DNA of 64,000 nt from Pseudonocardia hierapolitana (GTDB taxonomy: Bacteria > Actinomycetota > Actinomycetes > Mycobacteriales > Pseudonocardiaceae), in assembly GCF_007994075.1 (NCBI RefSeq), contig NZ_VIWU01000001.1, positions 4,650,001 through 4,714,000 on the forward strand. Reading direction: 5' to 3'. Positions within the stretch are counted from its first letter, which is position 1; each line of letters starts with the position of its first letter. The notes under the pieces are model-generated. The model was not told the origin of the DNA, did no database searches, and worked only from the letters and a program-made list of their open reading frames with translations. Below, piece by piece: positions 59,773 to 64,000 of this stretch. A program made the translations under genes and the position numbers.

Positions 59773-60519
59773 TCACAGGCGGACGCCGAGGGCCGAGGCG
59801 AGCACCGCCTCGCCGCTCGGCGTGACCTGCACGCTGCGGCCGTGCTCCCGGCGCCGTACCCAGCCCGCGGACAGGAAGCGGACGAGGATCGACCGCCCGA
59901 GCAGACCGGCCAGGTGGTGGCGCTGCTCGCTCCAGTCGACGCAGTAGCGGACGAGCGTGCGCCTGCCTTCCGGGACGTGGACGCCCATCTCGTCCAGCCA
60001 CCGCCGACCGGCTGGGGTCAGGGCGTAGTCGACGTCGCGCCCGTAACCCGCGAGGCGATCATGGCGGGCGAGCTCCGCGTGGTGCCGGCCGTCCCCGCCG
60101 TCCAGGTACCCCCGCTCGATCATGGCCGCCATGATCTCGACCCCGAGCCGCCCCGCGAGGTGGTCGTAGCAGGTGCGCGCCGCCCGCAGCTGGCCCGCCC
60201 TCGTGCTCTCGCGCAGCGACCGGACGGGCCGGGCGGGGGCGATCTCCATCAGCTTCTCCAGCAGCTCCCCGATATGGGGCCCGGCCAGCCGGTAGTAGCG
60301 GTGGCGGCCCTGCGGCTCCACGCGCAGCAGTCCGGCGTCGGTGAGCTTGCCGAGGTGGCTGCTGGCCGTCGCCCTCGTGACGCCGGCCTCGTCGGCGAGC
60401 ACGCTCGCCGGCAGCGCGCGCCCGTCGTTCAGCGCGAGGAGCACCCGGCAGCGCGCCCGGTCGGCGAGCAGCGCCGCGACCTCGCTGATCTCCACGTCTC
60501 CCGCGACCACGTCCCCCAC
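59773..60519 (-). CDS. ArsR-type winged-helix transcriptional regulator
   Basis: About 248 residues. 'EISEVAALLADRARCRVLLALNDGRALPASVLADEAGVTRATASSHLGKLTDAGLL' is an ArsR helix-turn-helix region near residues 10-65. It is followed by a long C-terminal part with paired Cys/His ('ARTCYDHLAGRLGVEIMAA', 'RTLVRYCVDWSEQRHHLAG') typical of the larger ArsR regulators. It is divergent from an MFS exporter, its likely target. The start is unsure: GTG 60519 and later GTGs are possible, none with a good ribosome-binding site. Confidence 0.85.
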   Translation of the reverse strand: MGDVVAGDVEISEVAALLADRARCRVLLALNDGRALPASVLADEAGVTRATASSHLGKLTDAGLLRVEPQGRHRYYRLAGPHIGELLEKLMEIAPARPVRSLRESTRAGQLRAARTCYDHLAGRLGVEIMAAMIERGYLDGGDGRHHAELARHDRLAGYGRDVDYALTPAGRRWLDEMGVHVPEGRRTLVRYCVDWSEQRHHLAGLLGRSILVRFLSAGWVRRREHGRSVQVTPSGEAVLASALGVRL

Positions 60520-60535
60520 GGTAGGCCGCGGAGGA

Positions 60536-60551
60536 TTCGATCCACGTCGAA
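60536..60551. promoter_or_regulatory. operator candidate between ArsR-type regulator and MFS gene
   Basis: TTCGA-N6-TCGAA forms a dyad, and GATTCG occurs both at 60534 and about 20 bp later. It lies in the 56-bp divergent gap, so it can control both genes. Binding by the neighbouring regulator is inferred. Confidence 0.45.
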
Positions 60552-60575
60552 CCGATTCGCGCCCACCCTCGAAGC

Positions 60576-61919
60576 ATGATCCGCAGTACATCGGCGGCAC
60601 CGCGGCCGGCCCTGGTCGCGGCGTGCCTCGGCTTCTTCGTCATCCAGCTCGACGCCACCGTGGTGAACGTCGCGCTCGACGCGATCCGCGCCGACCTCGG
60701 TGGGACGCTCGCCGACCAGCAGTGGGTCGTGGCGAGCTACACCGTCGCGCTCGCCGCCGGCATGCTCACGGCGGGTTCGATGGGCGACCGGTTCGGCTCG
60801 CGGCGCGTCTGCCTGTGGGGGCTCGCGGCGTTCGCGCTCGCATCCGTGGCCTGTGCGGCGGCGCCGGACGTACCGGTGCTGATCGCGGCCCGCACGGTGC
60901 AGGGCATCGGCGCAGCCGCGCTGCTGCCGTGCTCGCTGGCCCTGATCGTCCACCAGTTCCCGGATCCAGGGGAACGGGCCCACGCCCTCGGCGTCTGGGG
61001 CGGGGTCTCCGGCATCGGCATGGCCGCGGGCCCCGTTCTCGGCGGTGTGCTGGTCGCCGCCTCCGGCTGGCCGGCGATCTTCCTGGTGAACGTGCCGGTC
61101 TGCATGGCCGCGTTCGTGATGATCCGCCGCCATGCGGCCGAGTCACCTGCGCGGCAGGCGGGTCCGCTCGATCTCCCCGGGCTGGTGCTGGGCACGGCCG
61201 GGCTTGCGGGCCTCGCCGGCGGGCTCATCGAAGCGGGGCACCGTGGCTGGACGCACCCGCTCCCGCTGGCGCTGGTGCTCGCCGGTGCGACGCTCCTCCC
61301 GCTCTTCGTGCTCGTCGAGCGCCGTGCCCGTGAGCCGATGCTGCCGATGTCGGTCTTCACGTCCCTGCGGTTCTCGGCGGGCACGGGGGTGGGGTTCCTG
61401 TTCAACTTCTGCCTCTACGGCAGCCTGCTGTGCCTGTCGCTCTACTTGCAGGGCCCCCTCGGGCAGTCCGCGTTCGCGGCCGGGATGCAGATCTTCCCCC
61501 TCACCGTGGCGATCTGCATCGGCGCCGCGATGAGCGGCAGGCTCACCGGACGGTTCGGCGCCCGCGCCCCGATGCTCGCCGGGCTGGGCGCAGGCGCGGC
61601 AGGCGCGTCCCTGCTGCTGGCGGCAGGCTCGTCCGGACCGCTGCCGCTGGTCGTGACCGGCGCGACGGTGCTCGGTTTCTGCTCCTTCGCGATGCCGGCG
61701 ATGACGTCGGTCGTCATGTCGGGTGTCGGAGCCGACCGCGCCGGTCTGGGCAGCGGTGTGCTCAACACCGCACGGCAGGCAGGCGGTGCGCTGGGCGCAG
61801 CGGTCCTCGGCAGCCTGCTGGTCGTCGGGTCCGGGATGTCGCTCGTCGTGCCGATGGCGGTGACCGTCGCCGCGTACACGGCCGCGATCGGCCTCACGCT
61901 GCTCGCCACGCGTCGCTGA
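60576..61919 (+). CDS. MFS drug/metabolite exporter (DHA2 type)
   Basis: A 447-residue transporter with 14 predicted helices. 'FFVIQLDATVVNVALDAIRADLGG' is the DHA2 motif D1, 'GSMGDRFGSRRVCLWG' motif A, and 'GVSGIGMAAGPVLGGVL' motif C, which marks antiporters. It probably exports a hydrophobic compound using the proton gradient. It is divergently paired with a winged-helix regulator that may sense the same compound. Confidence 0.92.
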   Translation: MIRSTSAAPRPALVAACLGFFVIQLDATVVNVALDAIRADLGGTLADQQWVVASYTVALAAGMLTAGSMGDRFGSRRVCLWGLAAFALASVACAAAPDVPVLIAARTVQGIGAAALLPCSLALIVHQFPDPGERAHALGVWGGVSGIGMAAGPVLGGVLVAASGWPAIFLVNVPVCMAAFVMIRRHAAESPARQAGPLDLPGLVLGTAGLAGLAGGLIEAGHRGWTHPLPLALVLAGATLLPLFVLVERRAREPMLPMSVFTSLRFSAGTGVGFLFNFCLYGSLLCLSLYLQGPLGQSAFAAGMQIFPLTVAICIGAAMSGRLTGRFGARAPMLAGLGAGAAGASLLLAAGSSGPLPLVVTGATVLGFCSFAMPAMTSVVMSGVGADRAGLGSGVLNTARQAGGALGAAVLGSLLVVGSGMSLVVPMAVTVAAYTAAIGLTLLATRR

Positions 61920-61920
61920 T

Positions 61921-62054
61921 CGGGGTGGGATCACCCGCGCCGACCGGCCTTCGGCAAGGGTCTTGACCTGGGCGGCCGCCGCGACGTGGAAGTCGGTGTC
62001 GCGTCCGTGCGCATACACGAGGACGCCGGAGAACGTGTGCCCGGCATGATGCGC
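61921..62054 (-). pseudogene. remnant of a VapC-like PIN-domain toxin, N-terminal part
   Basis: The minus strand encodes 'SGVLVYAHGRDTDFHVAAA' continuing to 'LAEGRSARVIPP', which matches the start of VapC toxins (DTNxLVYAHRRDSxFH...LAEGxxPWAIPWP). The first catalytic Asp (in DTN) is lost and the frame runs out before the rest of the domain. No start codon is in place. It is a decayed fragment, opposite in strand to tmk and adjacent to its start. Confidence 0.6.
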
Positions 62055-62056
62055 GC

Positions 62057-62698
62057 ATGGGACGGCTGATCGTCGTGGAAGGACTGGACGGGGCCGGCAA
62101 ACGCACCCTGTCCGACGCGCTGTGCGCGGCGCTCGTCGCGAGGGGCGCGCGGGTCGCGCGCTTCGCGTTCCCCCGCTACGACGGCGACGTGCACGCCGAG
62201 CTGGCCCGCGAGGCCCTCTACGGGCGGCACGGCGACCTTGCGGCTTCCGTCCACGGGATGGCGCTGCTGTTCGCGCTGGACCGCCGCGCGGCCGCTCCCG
62301 AGCTGCGGGCCGCCCGCGGGTCGCACGACGTTGTGCTGGTCGACCGGTACATCGCCTCGAACGTCGCCTACAACGCGGCGCGGCTGCACCAGCGCGCCGA
62401 CGGCGAGTTCGCGGGCTGGGTGCGGGAGCTGGAGGTGGAGCGGTTCGGCGTGCCCGTGCCGGACCACCAGCTGCTGCTCGCCGTTCCGCGGGAGGTGGCG
62501 GCGCAGCGGGCCGCGCACCGGGAACGCACCGAGGCGGGCCGGGAACGGGACGCCTACGAGTCGGACGCGGACCTGCAGGAGCGCACGGCCGTTGTGTACG
62601 CGCAGCTCGCGGAGGCGTCCTGGCTCTCGCCGTGGACGGTGCTGGACGGTGGCGCCGCCATCGATGCCGACGCGCTCGCCGCTCGGCTCGTGGGATAG
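62057..62698 (+). CDS. tmk: dTMP kinase (thymidylate kinase)
   Basis: A 213-residue kinase making dTDP from dTMP. 'LIVVEGLDGAGKRTLSDAL' at residues 4-22 is the P-loop, 'ARFAFPRYDGDVHAELA' and 'VVLVDRYIASNVAYNAARLH' (DRY motif) bind dTMP, and the acidic 'YESDADLQERT' ends the LID region. It is similar in length and wording to M. tuberculosis Tmk (KRT in the P-loop, FPRY), and is followed by mtrA as there. Confidence 0.95.
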   Translation: MGRLIVVEGLDGAGKRTLSDALCAALVARGARVARFAFPRYDGDVHAELAREALYGRHGDLAASVHGMALLFALDRRAAAPELRAARGSHDVVLVDRYIASNVAYNAARLHQRADGEFAGWVRELEVERFGVPVPDHQLLLAVPREVAAQRAAHRERTEAGRERDAYESDADLQERTAVVYAQLAEASWLSPWTVLDGGAAIDADALAARLVG

Positions 62699-62817
62699 AC
62701 GACGACTTCGGCTCCATGGCCATGGGCGCGCCGGATACGGGCGTCGCAGGTGAGGAGGGGGACGCCGAGGTGCTCGGCAGGGCCTGGTGGGGCATCCGCC
62801 TCGGGCACGATCCAGAT
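62695..62817 (-). pseudogene. remnant of a VapC-like PIN-domain toxin, C-terminal part
   Basis: The minus strand reads 'PAEHLGVPLLTCDARIRRAH' followed by 'GHGAEVVVYP', which matches the C-terminal third of VapC-type PIN toxins (LAEHLGVPLLTCDARLARAxGHxAEV) with the last acidic residues kept. The N-terminal two thirds are missing. It lies just after tmk and is antisense to it, while a PIN N-terminal fragment lies before tmk. Confidence 0.6.
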
Positions 62818-62904
62818 CGGCGACCGGGCCCGCGGAGCGGGTGCGATTTGCGCGAACCCGCGGGTCCGAGGCGGGCGCGCGACGTGGGATGGGATGCTGC
62901 GTTC

Positions 62905-63582
62905 ATGAAGTCGCGCGTTCTGGTGGTGGACGACGACCCGGCGCTCGCCGAGATGTTGACGATCGTGCTGCGGGGCGAGGGGTTCGACACCGCCGTGGTC
63001 GCCGACGGCACCCGGGCGCTCCCTGCCGTCCGGGAGCTGCGGCCCGATGTCGTGCTGCTCGACCTGATGCTCCCGGGCATGAACGGCATCGACGTCTGCC
63101 GCGCCATCCGGTCCGAGTCCGGCGTACCGATCGTGATGCTGACCGCCAAGAGCGACACCGTCGACATCGTCCTCGGCCTGGAGTCGGGCGCGGACGACTA
63201 CGTGGTGAAGCCGTTCAAGCCCAAGGAGCTGGTGGCGCGCATCCGGGCCCGGGTCCGGCGCACCGAGGCCGAGCCCGCCGAGCAGCTCGCGATCGGCGAC
63301 GTCACCATCGACGTGCCGGCCCACCAGGTCATGCGGGACGGCGAGCAGATCGCGCTCACCCCGCTGGAGTTCGACCTGCTCGTGGCGCTGGCCCGCAAGC
63401 CGCGGCAGGTGTTCACCCGCGAGGTCCTGCTGGAGCAGGTGTGGGGCTACCGGCACGCCGCGGACACCCGGCTGGTGAACGTCCACGTGCAGCGGCTGCG
63501 GTCGAAGGTCGAGCGCGATCCGGAGCACCCGGAGGTCGTGCTGACCGTCCGCGGCGTGGGGTACAAGGCGGGACCGCCGTGA
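62905..63582 (+). CDS. mtrA: MtrA response regulator
   Basis: A 225-residue OmpR-family regulator. The receiver has Asp9-11, phospho-acceptor Asp53 ('VVLLDLMLPGMNGIDVCRAIR'), Thr79 and the switch lysine in 'DDYVVKPFKPKEL'. The winged helix contains 'LTPLEFDLLVALARKPRQVFTRE' and 'LVNVHVQRLRSKVERDPEHPEVV', nearly the same as mycobacterial MtrA. It controls cell division, DNA replication timing and envelope genes. It precedes mtrB, with a family-D repeat between. Confidence 0.95.
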   Translation: MKSRVLVVDDDPALAEMLTIVLRGEGFDTAVVADGTRALPAVRELRPDVVLLDLMLPGMNGIDVCRAIRSESGVPIVMLTAKSDTVDIVLGLESGADDYVVKPFKPKELVARIRARVRRTEAEPAEQLAIGDVTIDVPAHQVMRDGEQIALTPLEFDLLVALARKPRQVFTREVLLEQVWGYRHAADTRLVNVHVQRLRSKVERDPEHPEVVLTVRGVGYKAGPP

Positions 63583-63591
63583 CCGCCCGGC

Positions 63592-63722
63592 CATGATCGC
63601 CGCGAGCGGGCCGGCGCCGACGTGCGGGGGAGGCGCGCAGGGAGCGAGGGACGAGCGACCGAGCACCGGAGGAGCGGGTCGGCGTCTTCTCGGGCCCGCG
63701 AGCACGCCGGAGCGGAGCGGAG
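63592..63722. repeat. family-D repeat between mtrA and mtrB
   Basis: GCGAGCGGGCCGG, GGGGGAGGCGCGCAGGGAGC and CGAGCACCGGAGGAGCGGG occur in the same order as in the coding strand of the permease repeat at 24047-24300, in the same relation to the downstream gene. Here it occurs once. An ATG at 63592 opens a 46-codon frame (MIAASGPAPTC...) whose TGA overlaps the mtrB start region, so it could be translated as a spacer peptide. Confidence 0.75.
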
Positions 63723-63725
63723 GCC

Positions 63726-64000
63726 ATGTTCACTGAGCGGGTGCGCCGCGGCCTCGCCCCGGCCCGCCAGCTGATCGCGGAGCTGACCGAGGCGTGGAAC
63801 CTCGCGTGGCGCCGCTCGTTGCAGCTGCGGGTCGTGATCAGCACCCTCGCGCTGTCGACGGCCGTCGTGCTGGTGCTCGGCCTCGTGCTGCAGACGCAGA
63901 TCGCGCAGCGGCTGTTGCAGGCCAAGGAGGCCGACGCCCGGGTGCGCACGGAGACCGGCGCCGTGCTCCTCGAGCGCGACCTCGCCGGCGTCGACCCGGA
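63726..64000 (+). CDS. mtrB: MtrB sensor histidine kinase, N-terminal part
   Basis: The right edge cuts the gene; 91 residues are visible. A cytoplasmic N-terminus is followed by 'WRRSLQLRVVISTLALSTAVVLVLGLVLQ', the first membrane helix, and the start of the extracytoplasmic sensor ('RLLQAKEADARVRTETGAVLL'). This matches the mycobacterial MtrB start (LQLRVV). The ATG at 63726 has GGAGCGGAGG upstream, supplied by the repeat. It is the partner kinase of MtrA. Confidence 0.88.
   Translation, partial: MFTERVRRGLAPARQLIAELTEAWNLAWRRSLQLRVVISTLALSTAVVLVLGLVLQTQIAQRLLQAKEADARVRTETGAVLLERDLAGVDP

Overview
The window is GC-rich actinobacterial DNA. It probably comes from a Pseudonocardiaceae-type organism (Pseudonocardia or a close relative). 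The evidence is the very high third-position GC, frequent GTG/TTG starts, many start codons placed 6-8 nt after a TANNNT hexamer (leaderless transcripts), a WhiB protein, coenzyme F420 genes and MtrAB. The backbone follows the order of the Mycobacterium tuberculosis Rv3277-Rv3245c block: GtrA, purK, purE, a FadE25-like dehydrogenase, a TIGR03089 protein, an LCP protein, a WbbL-like transferase, a sugar-1-phosphate nucleotidyltransferase, fbiA, fbiB, whiB2, an Rv3259-like peptidase, DUF3499, manB, Trm112, a SIS protein, manA, an APC permease, ahcY, tmk, mtrA and mtrB. Organism-specific genes are inserted between these.

Layout. 1-4.4 kb: end of a flavin (LLM) oxidoreductase, a MaoC/hisN/DinB/esterase group read leftwards, and a TetR regulator. 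4.4-6.6 kb: a two-component system split by a 165-bp element with perfect inverted ends. 6.6-11.6 kb: GtrA, purKE, a candidate structured RNA facing a DUF7455 zinc protein, and a TetR/acyl-CoA dehydrogenase pair. 11.6-15.2 kb: a frameshifted esterase with its own TetR, a membrane acyltransferase and a YdjC-type deacetylase. 15.2-23.2 kb: cell-envelope and sugar-nucleotide genes, mmuM, and an AlkA-type glycosylase. 23.2-29.5 kb: a sugar ABC importer with a GH127 glycosidase under a divergent LacI repressor. 29.5-32.8 kb: fbiA-fbiB-NUDIX. 33-39.4 kb: M50 protease, whiB2 and the mannose phosphate genes. 39.4-46.5 kb: DUF418/TetR, CDF and APC transporters, ArsR/SRPBCC, a P-loop kinase and a DinB protein. 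46.5-52.5 kb: an acyl-CoA ligase, a GlmL-like ATPase and lutABC read leftwards. 52.5-54.9 kb: an SAH riboswitch, a small coupled ORF, ahcY and NUDIX. 54.9-55.9 kb: gene-free repeats. 55.9-61.9 kb: an iron-siderophore importer behind an IdeR/DtxR-like box, and a regulator/MFS pair. 61.9-64 kb: tmk between two PIN-domain remnants, then mtrA and the start of mtrB.

How the genes work together. manA, manB and the nucleotidyltransferase supply activated sugars for envelope glycans, beside LCP, WbbL-like and GT2 proteins. MtrAB and WhiB2 control division and envelope functions. fbiA/fbiB make F420, which may serve LLM-type oxidoreductases such as the truncated one at the left edge. ahcY recycles S-adenosylhomocysteine and mmuM consumes homocysteine. 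Several regulators sit divergently beside their probable targets with visible dyads between them.

Repeats are a striking feature. At least four families of short palindromic or tandem repeats lie at gene ends or between operon genes. Some have entered coding sequence in frame (N-terminus of a sugar permease, N-terminus of a DinB protein, C-terminus of MmuM). All functional names come from reading motifs and recalled family features; no database search was run.
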